Source: Bacillota bacterium (GTDB lineage: Bacteria; Bacillota; Clostridia; Christensenellales; Aristaeellaceae). From it: a stretch of 64,000 nucleotides of DNA. The notes below the pieces were generated by a model, which saw nothing but the letters and a program-made list of their open reading frames with translations, did no database searches and was not told the origin of the DNA. This document shows, piece after piece, positions 44,047 through 52,376 of this stretch. Position 1 is the stretch's first letter, and each line of letters opens with the position of its first letter. The translations under genes and the position numbers were made by a program. The stretch spans positions 8,543 to 72,542 of the forward strand of contig JAEVYX010000017.1 of assembly GCA_023392515.1 (NCBI GenBank). The letters are read 5' to 3'.

Positions 44047-45426
44047 ATGGTGGATTTTTCAAAACTGTCTTTGGAGGAGCTTATACAAAGGGATGGTTTT
44101 GATTGTGACTGCGGCTGTCATCACCAGGTAAAGGTTCAGCATGTAAAAATCGGAGCCGATGCGGCAGCCAGCCTGCCAGGTGTGCTGGCGAGCCTTAATG
44201 TCATTAGACCTTTTGTGGTTTGTGATCAGAATACGGCAGCAGTCGCTTGGCCCAAGGTGAAAGCGCTGCTGGAAAAGGCGCAAATCCCCTATCAGCTTTT
44301 TGTTTTTCCGCAGCAGCGTGTGGAGCCGGATGAGGCCGCGATAGGCGCGCTTGCCATGGCTTTTGACCCGGAATGTGATGTGATTTTAGGCGTTGGCTCC
44401 GGTGTTATCAATGATTGCTGCAAGGTTTTGGCTAAAGTGAGCGCAAGACCATTTCTCATCGTCGCCACTGCACCTTCCATGGACGGATACGCATCTGACT
44501 CTGCCTCCATGATTCAAAACCGCGTGAAGGTTTCGCTGGGAACGCCTTGCCCTCTAGCAGTCATCGCGGATACGGATATTGTTGCGAATGCCCCGATGCG
44601 CATGCTGCAGGCGGGCCTTGGTGACATGATGGCTAAATATACTGCATTGTGCGAATGGCGGATCGCACATTTGGTGATCGGAGAATATTACTGCCCGCAT
44701 GTAGCTGAATTGGTCCGTTGTTCTCTTAAAAAGTGCGTCAATCATGCGGAAAAGCTGGTTCTCAGAGACCCGGATGCGGTGGAAGCGGTCATGGAAGGGC
44801 TCATTATAACCGGTATTGCGATGAGCTTTGCAAAATGCTCCAGACCTGCCTCCGGACTGGAACATTATTTTTCACATATGTGGGAAATGATGGCGCTGGA
44901 TAAAAACATTCCAGCCGATCTGCACGGTATTCAGGTGGGGGTTGGTACGCATCTCACATTGATGATATTTGACAGCTTAGCCAATGAAATGCCCGATTGG
45001 GCACAGGCACAAAAACATCTGTCTAACTTTGATGAAGCAGCATGGGAGCAAGAAATGCGGGAGATTTTCGGCAAAGCATCCAATGCCGTAATTCAAGGCG
45101 AAAGAAATAAATTCCACAAAAATGACCTGGGAGAATTGGCCCGGCGGATCCATTTCATTCAACTTCATTGGGAGGAAATCCTGACGGTAGTAAAGCAGGA
45201 ACTTCCTGCATCCAAGGATTTGCTGGCCTTGATGCGGCGCCTGGGCATGCCTGCATGGCCCCAGGAACTGGGGCTGAGCCCGCAGGATGTCAAACAGGCG
45301 TTGATAGGATCCCGGGATATCCGTGATAAGTATCTGGTCAGCTCTCTCTTGTGGGATTTAGGCAAGCTGCACGATTACGCGAATATGCTTGCAGCCTCCG
45401 GAAAAGGTGGCGATTCCAAGCAGTAA
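44047..45426 (+). CDS. egsA: sn-Glycerol-1-phosphate dehydrogenase (EgsA/AraM family)
   Basis: Interconverts dihydroxyacetone phosphate and sn-glycerol 1-phosphate with NAD(P)H. 459 residues, longer than the roughly 390 of B. subtilis AraM. NAD site GVGSGVINDCCK, then ATAPSMDGYASDSA, metal-binding Asp in AGLGDMMAKYTALCEW, His in SGLEHYFSH and His in LHGIQVG. In archaea this enzyme sets lipid stereochemistry; in Bacillus it feeds heptaprenylglyceryl phosphate synthesis. No prenyltransferase (PcrB) gene is next to it, so a catabolic direction (glycerol 1-phosphate to dihydroxyacetone phosphate) fits this operon better. Confidence 0.92.
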   Translation: MVDFSKLSLEELIQRDGFDCDCGCHHQVKVQHVKIGADAAASLPGVLASLNVIRPFVVCDQNTAAVAWPKVKALLEKAQIPYQLFVFPQQRVEPDEAAIGALAMAFDPECDVILGVGSGVINDCCKVLAKVSARPFLIVATAPSMDGYASDSASMIQNRVKVSLGTPCPLAVIADTDIVANAPMRMLQAGLGDMMAKYTALCEWRIAHLVIGEYYCPHVAELVRCSLKKCVNHAEKLVLRDPDAVEAVMEGLIITGIAMSFAKCSRPASGLEHYFSHMWEMMALDKNIPADLHGIQVGVGTHLTLMIFDSLANEMPDWAQAQKHLSNFDEAAWEQEMREIFGKASNAVIQGERNKFHKNDLGELARRIHFIQLHWEEILTVVKQELPASKDLLALMRRLGMPAWPQELGLSPQDVKQALIGSRDIRDKYLVSSLLWDLGKLHDYANMLAASGKGGDSKQ

Positions 45427-45491
45427 GACCCTGGGGCATTCGCATCGCATCGCAAAAGATTTATTTATTCGGCAAAATTATGAGGAGACAA

Positions 45492-46520
45492 ATGACGATG
45501 AAGCAAGCACTGATGGTATGCCCCGGAGAAATCATTTTTCAAGACGTACCTGTGCCTATGGTGGGCGACAACCAGATCAAGGTGCAAATGAAGCGTATCG
45601 GGGTTTGCGGATCTGATATCCATGTATATCACGGCAAACATCCCTACACCAGTTATCCGGTTGTCCAGGGGCACGAAGTGTCTGCCGTGGTTGTGGAGAT
45701 TGGGAAAGATGTGAAAAACGTCCGCGTGGGTGATGCGGTAACGATTCAGCCCCAGGTAGTGTGCGGCACCTGTTATCCCTGTACCCATGGCATGTATAAC
45801 GACTGCGAAATGTTGAAAGTTATGGGCTTTCAAACTACCGGCATGGCCAGCGAATACTTTGTGACTGAAGCCGACAAAGCGCTAAAACTGCCGGAGGGCA
45901 TGGACTTGGACCATGGCGCCATGATTGAGCCATTAGCAGTAGCGGTTCATGCAGTGCGCAGGGCTGGAGACTTGGCAGGAAAAAAAGTGCTGGTGTTAGG
46001 CGGCGGCCCCATTGGCAACCTGGTGGCACAAACAGCCAGGGCCTTGGGTGCATCTCAAGTTCTGTTAAGCGAGGTAAGCGCATACCGGCTAAAAACGGCG
46101 GAGGATTGTGGTCTTTTGACCATAAACCCCAAGGAAAGGGATCTTCGGGAAGGCATCAGGGAGTATTTTGGAAGTGATGGAGCAGATGTCATCTTTGAAT
46201 GCATTGGCAGCAGTGCAACGGTAGATCAAGCCATTGCCTGTGCCCGCAAGGGAAGCGACATTATCATCGTAGGTGTTGTTGCCTCAGCCGGCCCCGTCAA
46301 TATGGGCTTTGTGCAGGATCACGAGCTGCGACTGATTGGCTCTGCCATGTATCGGGTAGAAGATTATATCGAGGCAATTGATCTTGTTAATGCAGGCAAG
46401 ATTGCCTTTGAGGCATTAATCACCCATCGTGTAAAATTCAGCGATTATCTCTCTGCTTACAAGATTATTGAAGAAGCAAAAGATAAGGCAATGAAAGTAA
46501 TGATTACTTTCGACGAGTGA
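45492..46520 (+). CDS. Zinc-type medium-chain dehydrogenase (sorbitol/threonine dehydrogenase-like)
   Basis: 342 residues. GVCGSDIHVYHGKHP, QGHEVSAVV, the zinc site CGTCYPCTHGMYNDC, Rossmann VLVLGGGPIGNL. The start is ATG 45492 or ATG 45498, both behind AGGAG; upstream frame to 45351 overlaps EgsA. Likely oxidises a polyol released in this pathway. Last gene of the long series. Confidence 0.9.
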   Translation: MTMKQALMVCPGEIIFQDVPVPMVGDNQIKVQMKRIGVCGSDIHVYHGKHPYTSYPVVQGHEVSAVVVEIGKDVKNVRVGDAVTIQPQVVCGTCYPCTHGMYNDCEMLKVMGFQTTGMASEYFVTEADKALKLPEGMDLDHGAMIEPLAVAVHAVRRAGDLAGKKVLVLGGGPIGNLVAQTARALGASQVLLSEVSAYRLKTAEDCGLLTINPKERDLREGIREYFGSDGADVIFECIGSSATVDQAIACARKGSDIIIVGVVASAGPVNMGFVQDHELRLIGSAMYRVEDYIEAIDLVNAGKIAFEALITHRVKFSDYLSAYKIIEEAKDKAMKVMITFDE

Positions 46521-46653
46521 TTGGTTTCAACATGTAAAAAGCCCCATGGCCAGCGTAGCAAGGAAGAGTATATTGTGAAATGCAATCATATTGGATGCAT
46601 TTGTGTTTTAGTTACTCATGAATATAGCCAAAGAATAGGAATAAAGGTATCTT

Positions 46654-47565
46654 ATGAAAATCAAGATCATTCCCCTGCTTTTATGCTCGGTGATGCTTTT
46701 AAGCTTTTCTCCCTCTGCGCTATTAGAGAGCACGCACAATAATGAAGGCATCATGACCTTCCGGTTTTTTGATGTTCCTGAAATAGTAACAAAGATTGGA
46801 GACTGCAGCTTTATACAATTCCCCAATGGAGAGACCATGCTGATTGACGCGTTTATTGCCAATGCTGCGCCTTATGTTGTAGAGGATTTGAAGGCGCTGG
46901 GGGTAACGCGAATTGATTACCTGGTGGTCAGTCATTATCATGGAGACCATATAGGCGGTATGCCAGCGTTTATGGACAATTTTGAAATTGGCGGTGTCTA
47001 CACCAGCGGGCTGCACGTTTACACTACCTCGGGGCTGAACTTGCTTAGCAAGATGGAGGAGATGGGCCTTGAGGAACATATCCTTCGGCAGGGAGACGTC
47101 CTTCAGGTTGGAGATGTGGATATTCAAATTCTGAATCCTGACGTAACTGATGAAGTTATGGCTGCCTTTGAAAGCGGGGAAGTCCCTTCCGACGCAGCGG
47201 TAAATGTGCAGTCGTTGGTAATGAAGTTTATCTATAAGGATTTTACCGCCTTATTTACCGGGGACGTATACGACAAAGCCGAGCGGTGGCTGATGGACAA
47301 ATATGGCGATGAGCTGCATGTGATGCTATTCAAAGCCCCCCATCACGGCTCCTATACGTCATCCGGTGCCCGCTTTCTTCGTACAATCAATCCCCAATAT
47401 GTAGTAGCCATTGGCAATGTAGGCGTTGTCGGCGGCAAGAACAAATACATGCGGATAGGTGCCGAGGCTGTCTACTATACGTATATGGATGGCACAGTAG
47501 TTGCCACGACGGACGGAAAAACAGTTACATTCGAGGCAAACAAGGAAGCAAAACAGCAGCCATAA
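46654..47565 (+). CDS. Exported metallo-beta-lactamase-fold protein (ComEC C-terminal-like)
   Basis: 303 residues. Signal peptide (IIPLLLCSVMLLSFSPSA), then a metallo-hydrolase domain with HYHGDHIGG (HxHxDH), Asp in FTGDVY and His in APHHGSYTSS. This subtype resembles the C-terminal domain of ComEC but without its membrane part. A hydrolase of phosphate esters or nucleic acid outside the membrane is likely. No obvious link to neighbours, which are both dehydrogenases. Confidence 0.85.
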   Translation: MKIKIIPLLLCSVMLLSFSPSALLESTHNNEGIMTFRFFDVPEIVTKIGDCSFIQFPNGETMLIDAFIANAAPYVVEDLKALGVTRIDYLVVSHYHGDHIGGMPAFMDNFEIGGVYTSGLHVYTTSGLNLLSKMEEMGLEEHILRQGDVLQVGDVDIQILNPDVTDEVMAAFESGEVPSDAAVNVQSLVMKFIYKDFTALFTGDVYDKAERWLMDKYGDELHVMLFKAPHHGSYTSSGARFLRTINPQYVVAIGNVGVVGGKNKYMRIGAEAVYYTYMDGTVVATTDGKTVTFEANKEAKQQP

Positions 47566-47687
47566 GTTCAGCAGAGCGCATAATGCCGCCGACCGCTGAT
47601 TGCAATTGCAGTTAGGTCTAAGCACGGCAAGAGAAATCCTTGTGTTTTAACAGGCAGTCCAAAAGAATTGTAAAAGGAGGCGTTCAT

Positions 47688-48707
47688 ATGAGAAGTGCAG
47701 TATTTTACGGGAAGCATGATTTGCGGGTGGAAGAATCACCAAAACCAACCATTACGGAGGAGCAGGTGCTCATTCGGGTAAAAGCATGCGGCGTGTGCGG
47801 TACGGATGTTCATATCTATGAGGGGGATAAGGGCGCGGCTGCTTGCACGCCTCCCACGATATTGGGCCATGAATTTTCAGGCATTGTTGAGGAAATAGGC
47901 AGCAAGGTAATTGGAATCAAGGTGGGTGATCGCGTCAGCGTTGACCCGAATCAGACCTGCGGGCGTTGCTATTACTGCAGAAATGGGTTGGCCCATTATT
48001 GCCAGCACATGACCGGCTACGGCACAACTGCCAATGGGGCCTTCGCGGAATATTGCGCCGTTCATTTTCAGCAGGTCTATCTATTGGGTGATAACACTAC
48101 CTTCGAACAAGGTGCAATGACCGAACCCGTGGCTTGCTGCCTGCATGGAATAGATATGTGTGAAATCACGCCGGGAAGCGTGATTGCTGTCATTGGCGGT
48201 GGCATGATTGGGCTAATTATGCTGCAGCTGGCCAAACTATCCGGGGCGCACCAAACCATTCTTTTGGAGCCGGTGGCAGGGAAGCGTGCCATGGGAGCAA
48301 AGCTGGGCGCTGATCTGGTAATTGATCCCCTGAATGAGGATGTGCAGGAAGTTTTAAAAGCCAATGGCATCCACAGAATCAACACGGTGATTGAATGTGC
48401 CGGCCTACCCTCCACCATCAAAATGGCTATTGATATCGCAGGGAATAAATCGGTGGTCATGATGTTTGGGCTGACAAAGCCCGATGAGGAAGTAGCCATT
48501 AAACCCTTCCAGATTTTCCAAAAGGAAATTGTGCTGAAAGCAAGCTTTATCAACCCCTATACGCAGCAGCGGGCGCTTGATTTGATCAACTCTGGCCGGT
48601 TGGATGTATCTTCGATGGTGTATAGTGTTTGTTCCTTAAAGGATTTGGAAAATGTTCTATCAAACCCGGAATGGCGGGCCAAGGGGAAATACATCATTCA
48701 GCCGTAA
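47688..48707 (+). CDS. Zinc-type medium-chain dehydrogenase (polyol/threonine type)
   Basis: 339 residues from ATG 47688 with a perfect AAAAGGAGG. KACGVCGTDVHIYEGDKG, LGHEFSGIVEEIG, zinc site CGRCYYCRNGLAHYC, Rossmann IAVIGGGMIGLIML. Fifth enzyme of this family in the window. Followed by a strong terminator, so it closes its transcription unit. Substrate unknown. Confidence 0.9.
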   Translation: MRSAVFYGKHDLRVEESPKPTITEEQVLIRVKACGVCGTDVHIYEGDKGAAACTPPTILGHEFSGIVEEIGSKVIGIKVGDRVSVDPNQTCGRCYYCRNGLAHYCQHMTGYGTTANGAFAEYCAVHFQQVYLLGDNTTFEQGAMTEPVACCLHGIDMCEITPGSVIAVIGGGMIGLIMLQLAKLSGAHQTILLEPVAGKRAMGAKLGADLVIDPLNEDVQEVLKANGIHRINTVIECAGLPSTIKMAIDIAGNKSVVMMFGLTKPDEEVAIKPFQIFQKEIVLKASFINPYTQQRALDLINSGRLDVSSMVYSVCSLKDLENVLSNPEWRAKGKYIIQP

Positions 48708-48740
48708 GGTACAGCACCGTGTTTTAGACTCTATACATAA

Positions 48741-48788
48741 AGCATAGGCTCGTCTTCCTTGGAATGGAGGCGCGAGCCTATGCTTTTT
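48741..48788 (+). terminator. Strong Rho-independent terminator
   Basis: A perfect 12-bp stem (AGCATAGGCTCG with its complement at 48773-48784), a 20-base loop, then TTTTT. Confidence 0.9.
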
Positions 48789-48841
48789 CATTTGTGTTAC
48801 CAAACTAAATCCTGGGACTGGAAAAAATATTTTCAAAACCA

Positions 48842-48872
48842 TTGACTTGGAGTTGACTCCAGGGTATAGGCT
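48842..48872 (+). promoter_or_regulatory. MerR-type promoter/operator of the aldo/keto reductase operon
   Basis: TTGACT (-35, 48842-48847) and TAGGCT (-10, 48867-48872) are 19 bases apart, the over-long spacer typical of MerR targets. The spacer holds the dyad TGGAGT-TG-ACTCCA (48848-48861). The likely regulator is encoded at 51738, last in the operon. A TATAGG at 17-base spacing is an alternative -10. The operon start codon is about 200 bases downstream; I see nothing else certain in that leader. Confidence 0.75.
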
Positions 48873-49071
48873 GTAGACGAGCACCCATGAAGGCAGCGGC
48901 ATGGGCCGCAGCGAAGCTGACTTAGGGAAGCTCTGCCCGAATGCCAGAATTGCCAAAGGCCTTGCTATTCAAGACGGCAGTGTAAAGAATGCGGATAACG
49001 CAATCAAACAGTGGCTGGAAAAGAACGGCATCACTTGACATAGCGCAGCACAAAGCATGGAGGGGAAACAG

Positions 49072-50190
49072 ATGGAGTATCGTAAGCTGCCCCATGGTAC
49101 GGAGAAAGAGCGCTTCAGTGTGCTCGGCTTGGGCTTGGGCGGTATTCAGCAAAGCCCGGAGGAAGAAATCGAGCGTACCATCCGGCACGCTATTGAAAAC
49201 GGGATCAATTTCTTTGACCTGTGCGCGGGTGGGAAAAGCGTATATGCGCCATTCGGGCATGCCATTGCCGGACAACGAGACAAAGTGTTTATTCAGTTGC
49301 ATTTTGGAGCGGTTTACAACGAAAAAGGTGAATACGCCTGGTCGCGCAATCTGAATGAAATCAAGCGTACCTTTGCGTGGGAAATGAAAGCGATGAACAT
49401 GGACTATGCGGACATGGGCTTTCTGCACTGCGTTGATGAGGACGAGGATTTTGAAGAGCTTGAAGCTTCAGGTATATTGGACGAATTGATCGCCCTCAAA
49501 AAGCAGGGCGTGATACATCATATTGGCTTCTCTTCCCATACGCCCTCTGTAGCAAACCGTATCCTTGATACAAATCTTGTCGATATGCTGATGTTCAGCC
49601 TCAATCCTGCTTATGATTTTGAGCAAGGTGACGCGTTTGGCATCGGCAGCGTTTCGGAACGTGCGGAGCTGTTCCGGAGGTCTCAAGCCATGGGCGTTGG
49701 TATATCTGTGATGAAAGCGTTCCACGCGGGAAAACTGCTGGATCCGAAAACATCCCCATTCAAGCATGCCTTGACAAGGGCACAGTGCATTCAATATGCG
49801 CTGGACCGTCCGGGTGTACTGACTGTTCTGCCTGGCGTGCGCGGGATGCAGGACCTGGAAGCGCTGCTGACTTATGCGCAAGCTTCGCCAGAGGAACGGG
49901 ACTATTCCGTTTTGGGCAGTTTCACGGCAGATAGCGTCAGCGGCAACTGCGTATACTGCAATCATTGTCAGCCTTGCCCTGCGGGGATCGACGTGGGTCT
50001 GGTCAATAAGTATTACGACCTGTCCCTTGCAGGGGACCATATGGCGCAGAGCCATTATGATAAGCTGGCGATCAAAGCGGACGCGTGCCTGAAATGCGGG
50101 CATTGCGACGCCCGGTGCCCCTTTCATACGCATCAAAGCCAGCGGATGGGCGACATCGACTATTATTTTGCGAATGGATATCGTGGATAA
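49072..50190 (+). CDS. Aldo/keto reductase with C-terminal 2[4Fe-4S] domain
   Basis: 372 residues. TIM-barrel reductase (LGLGLGGIQQS, NFFDLCAGGKSVYAPFG, GFLHCVDED) followed by ferredoxin-like clusters CVYCNHCQPCP and CLKCGHCDARCP. Asp, Tyr and His of the reductase tetrad can be matched, but the Lys position reads VFIQLHFG, with no Lys. ATG 49072 follows GGAGGGG; an ATG at 49057 overlaps that site and is rejected. Probably reduces or oxidises a carbonyl or redox partner under MerR control. Confidence 0.87.
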   Translation: MEYRKLPHGTEKERFSVLGLGLGGIQQSPEEEIERTIRHAIENGINFFDLCAGGKSVYAPFGHAIAGQRDKVFIQLHFGAVYNEKGEYAWSRNLNEIKRTFAWEMKAMNMDYADMGFLHCVDEDEDFEELEASGILDELIALKKQGVIHHIGFSSHTPSVANRILDTNLVDMLMFSLNPAYDFEQGDAFGIGSVSERAELFRRSQAMGVGISVMKAFHAGKLLDPKTSPFKHALTRAQCIQYALDRPGVLTVLPGVRGMQDLEALLTYAQASPEERDYSVLGSFTADSVSGNCVYCNHCQPCPAGIDVGLVNKYYDLSLAGDHMAQSHYDKLAIKADACLKCGHCDARCPFHTHQSQRMGDIDYYFANGYRG

Positions 50191-50206
50191 CCAAGGAGGA
50201 TTTTGA

Positions 50207-51295
50207 ATGAAAAACTTTGGATTTGGATGCATGCGCCTGCCTATAAAGGGCGGGGAGGTGGATATTCATCAATTTTCGGAAATGGTGGATTGCTTTCTGG
50301 CGGCGGGTTTCACCTACTTTGACACCGCCCATGGCTATATACAGGGGAAAAGCGAAACTGCCCTGCGGGAATGCCTGGTTAAAAGATATCCCAGAGACCG
50401 GTATGTGCTCACGGATAAGCTGACGGTACATTTCTTCAATAATAGGGCTGATCTTCCCGGCTTATTTGCCGATCAGCTGGAGAAGACGGGTGTGGAATAC
50501 TTCGACTATTACCTGATGCACGCCCTGACAAGCGATTTCTATCGGAAGTTCGTACGCTGCGGCGCTTTTGACTTTGCCAAAGAGCTTAAGGCTCAGGGTA
50601 AAATAAAGCATATCGGCATTTCATTCCATGACAAGGCGGAAGTGCTGGAACAGATCCTGTCCGAACATCCGGAGGTGGAGGTCGTGCAGATTCAGTTCAA
50701 TTATGCCGATTATGATGATCCGACGATTCAGAGCCGTGCCGTGTATGATGTGTGCGTGAGGCATAACAAACCCGTCATCATCATGGAGCCCTGCAAGGGC
50801 GGCGGCCTCATCAATCTTCCGGAGGAGGCCAAAAAGGTTTTGAAAACGCTGGGCGGCAGCCCGGCAAGTTATGCCATACGGTATGCGGCTTCCTTTCCCC
50901 AGGTGATGATGGTGCTAAGCGGCATGAGCACCTCCGAGCAGCTGGAGGAAAACGTCGGCTTTATGGCGGACTTTGCCCCTTTGACCGATACAGAAAACCA
51001 CGCGATTGATCAGGTTCGTGCCATTCTCAAAAGTCAGGACCTGATCGCCTGCACTGCCTGCCGCTACTGTACCGACGGCTGCCCCAAGAAAATCTCTATT
51101 CCTGATTTGTTTGCCTGCTATAATGACAAAAAGCAGTACAAGGATTGGAACAGCGACTTTTACTACATGTTCAGCACTACGGGCAAAGGCAAGGCTTCCG
51201 ACTGCATCCGCTGCGGAAAGTGCGAAAAGGAATGCCCGCAGCACTTGCTAATCCGCGACTTGCTAAAAGATGTGGCCGCAGCGCTGGAACGGTAA
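50207..51295 (+). CDS. Aldo/keto reductase with C-terminal 2[4Fe-4S] domain
   Basis: 362 residues. GFGCMRLPIKG, FDTAHGYIQGKSE (Asp, Tyr), VLTDKLTV (Lys) and YYLMHALT (His) give a complete tetrad, unlike the neighbour. C-terminal clusters: CTACRYCTDGCPKK and CIRCGKCEKECPQ. Starts 16 bases after the first reductase, with AAGGAGG. The two may work as a pair, as they share architecture and operon. Confidence 0.92.
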   Translation: MKNFGFGCMRLPIKGGEVDIHQFSEMVDCFLAAGFTYFDTAHGYIQGKSETALRECLVKRYPRDRYVLTDKLTVHFFNNRADLPGLFADQLEKTGVEYFDYYLMHALTSDFYRKFVRCGAFDFAKELKAQGKIKHIGISFHDKAEVLEQILSEHPEVEVVQIQFNYADYDDPTIQSRAVYDVCVRHNKPVIIMEPCKGGGLINLPEEAKKVLKTLGGSPASYAIRYAASFPQVMMVLSGMSTSEQLEENVGFMADFAPLTDTENHAIDQVRAILKSQDLIACTACRYCTDGCPKKISIPDLFACYNDKKQYKDWNSDFYYMFSTTGKGKASDCIRCGKCEKECPQHLLIRDLLKDVAAALER

Positions 51296-51322
51296 GTCGG
51301 TGGAATGAAAGGAGAAAGGCTT

Positions 51323-51735
51323 ATGGATCAGCAGATGAGCCCCTTTGAGCGGGGGGATAAACTGCCGGAGGTCTTCGCCAGATATTTTGACGGCGACACA
51401 TACCTGTCAATGCTGGTGCCCGGCAATAGCCCGCTGAATGTACCCATCGGGCATGTCACTTTTGCGCCGGGAAGCAAAAACACTGGCATATCCACCCGGG
51501 CGGACAAATTTTGCTTGTGACATCTGCGTGCGGCTGGTATCAGGCGGAGGGAGAACTGACCTGGCAGCTCCGACCGGGGGATGTTTTGGAAATCCTGCCC
51601 GGTGTGAAGCATTGGCATGGTGCAGTACAAGATAGCTGGTTTTCTCACCTGGCAATTGAGGCAGGGGCATCAGCAGGACCTGTACAATGGCTGGAACCGG
51701 CGCTGGATGAAGTTTATCAGGCAATGGAGGGATAA
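51323..51735 (+). pseudogene. Cupin-domain protein broken by a -1 frameshift
   Basis: The first frame (from ATG 51323, SD GGAGAAAGG) reads as a cupin up to VTFAPGSKN, then runs into nonsense and stops at 51520. The next frame restores the family text from about 51482: WHIHPGGQILLVTS, GWYQAEGELTWQLRPGD, KHWHGAVQDSWFSHLA. Metal-binding His of both cupin motifs lie in the second part. Loss of one base in the AAAAAC region near 51476-51482 explains it. Recent mutation or a sequencing error; the rest is intact. Such cupins often accompany MerR-regulated aldo/keto reductases. Confidence 0.85.
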
Positions 51736-51737
51736 AA

Positions 51738-52115
51738 ATGACCATTGCAGAAGTGTGCAAAAGATATGGCTTGAGCGCCGATACGCTGCGTTATTATGAG
51801 CGGGTTGGGCTGCTGCCGCCTATCACGAGAACCTCGGGCGGGATAAGGGACTATTCTGAAAAAGACTGCCGCTGGGTGGAGTACATCAAGTGTATGCGCT
51901 CAGCTGGGGTTTCCGTGGAGACACTGGTAGAATACATGGCACTGTTTCAAAAAGGGCCGGAGACAATTGTCGCCCGCAAGGCACTGTTGCTGGAGCAAAG
52001 AGAACAGATCGTGGCGCGTATCAGCGAGATGAACGAAATACTGGCCAAGCTGGACTGGAAGCTGGATGGATACGAGGAAAGGATGCTCCATTATGAAGAG
52101 CAGCTAAAGCCCTAG
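51738..52115 (+). CDS. MerR-family transcriptional regulator
   Basis: 125 residues. MerR helix-turn-helix (AEVCKRYGLSADTLRYYERVGLLPP) and coiled-coil dimer helix (REQIVARISEMNEILAKLDWKLDGYEERM). The short effector end has no Cys, so metal sensing is unlikely; relatives respond to aldehydes or oxidants. Starts two bases after the cupin stop. It probably acts on the promoters at 48842 and 52346. Confidence 0.93.
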   Translation: MTIAEVCKRYGLSADTLRYYERVGLLPPITRTSGGIRDYSEKDCRWVEYIKCMRSAGVSVETLVEYMALFQKGPETIVARKALLLEQREQIVARISEMNEILAKLDWKLDGYEERMLHYEEQLKP

Positions 52116-52136
52116 CATGCTGCGCTGATAATTTGA

Positions 52137-52274
52137 TCACTCCCAAATGCCGGGTGTGTTCGGCGGATTGACCAGACACCGCATGCTGATTCCGGCGCGC
52201 GGTGTTTTGCATACAATAAAAGATTTTGGCACATTGGAATGGGTACAGCTTAACCATCCATCATTTTTGTGCAA
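52137..52274 (-). other. Possible short reading frame or gene relic downstream of the reverse MerR promoter
   Basis: 45 codons reading like real protein in places (THSNVPKSFIVCKTPRAG, MRCLVNPPNTPGIWE), but starting at TTG without a Shine-Dalgarno site. It may be the remains of a gene once served by the promoter at 52346. No family recognised. Confidence 0.2.
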
Positions 52275-52345
52275 ATATCAAATGGGATGCAGAGCGAAGA
52301 AAATTCGGAATAAGAATATCACAATTGTATGTTGTTTCTTTATCA

Positions 52346-52376
52346 AACATATCACCTGGAATAAACTCCAAGTCAA
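52346..52376 (-). promoter_or_regulatory. Second MerR-type promoter/operator, reverse orientation
   Basis: On the minus strand TTGACT (52371-52376), 19 bases, TATGTT (52346-52351). The spacer carries TGGAGT..ATTCCA, nearly the dyad of the 48842 promoter; 13 bases from TTGACT onward are identical between the two. It faces the 3' end of the MerR gene. Confidence 0.65.

Noticed and set aside
44047..45426. Glycerol dehydrogenase (GldA) as the identity of the EgsA gene
   Set aside because: The APSMDGYASDSA and LGDMMAKYTA segments and the overall length are those of the glycerol-1-phosphate dehydrogenase/AraM group rather than GldA.
51470..51490. Programmed -1 frameshift in the cupin gene
   Set aside because: The needed shift would place the Lys codon on CAA; the run has five A, not the heptamer that allows tandem slippage, so a plain one-base loss is simpler.
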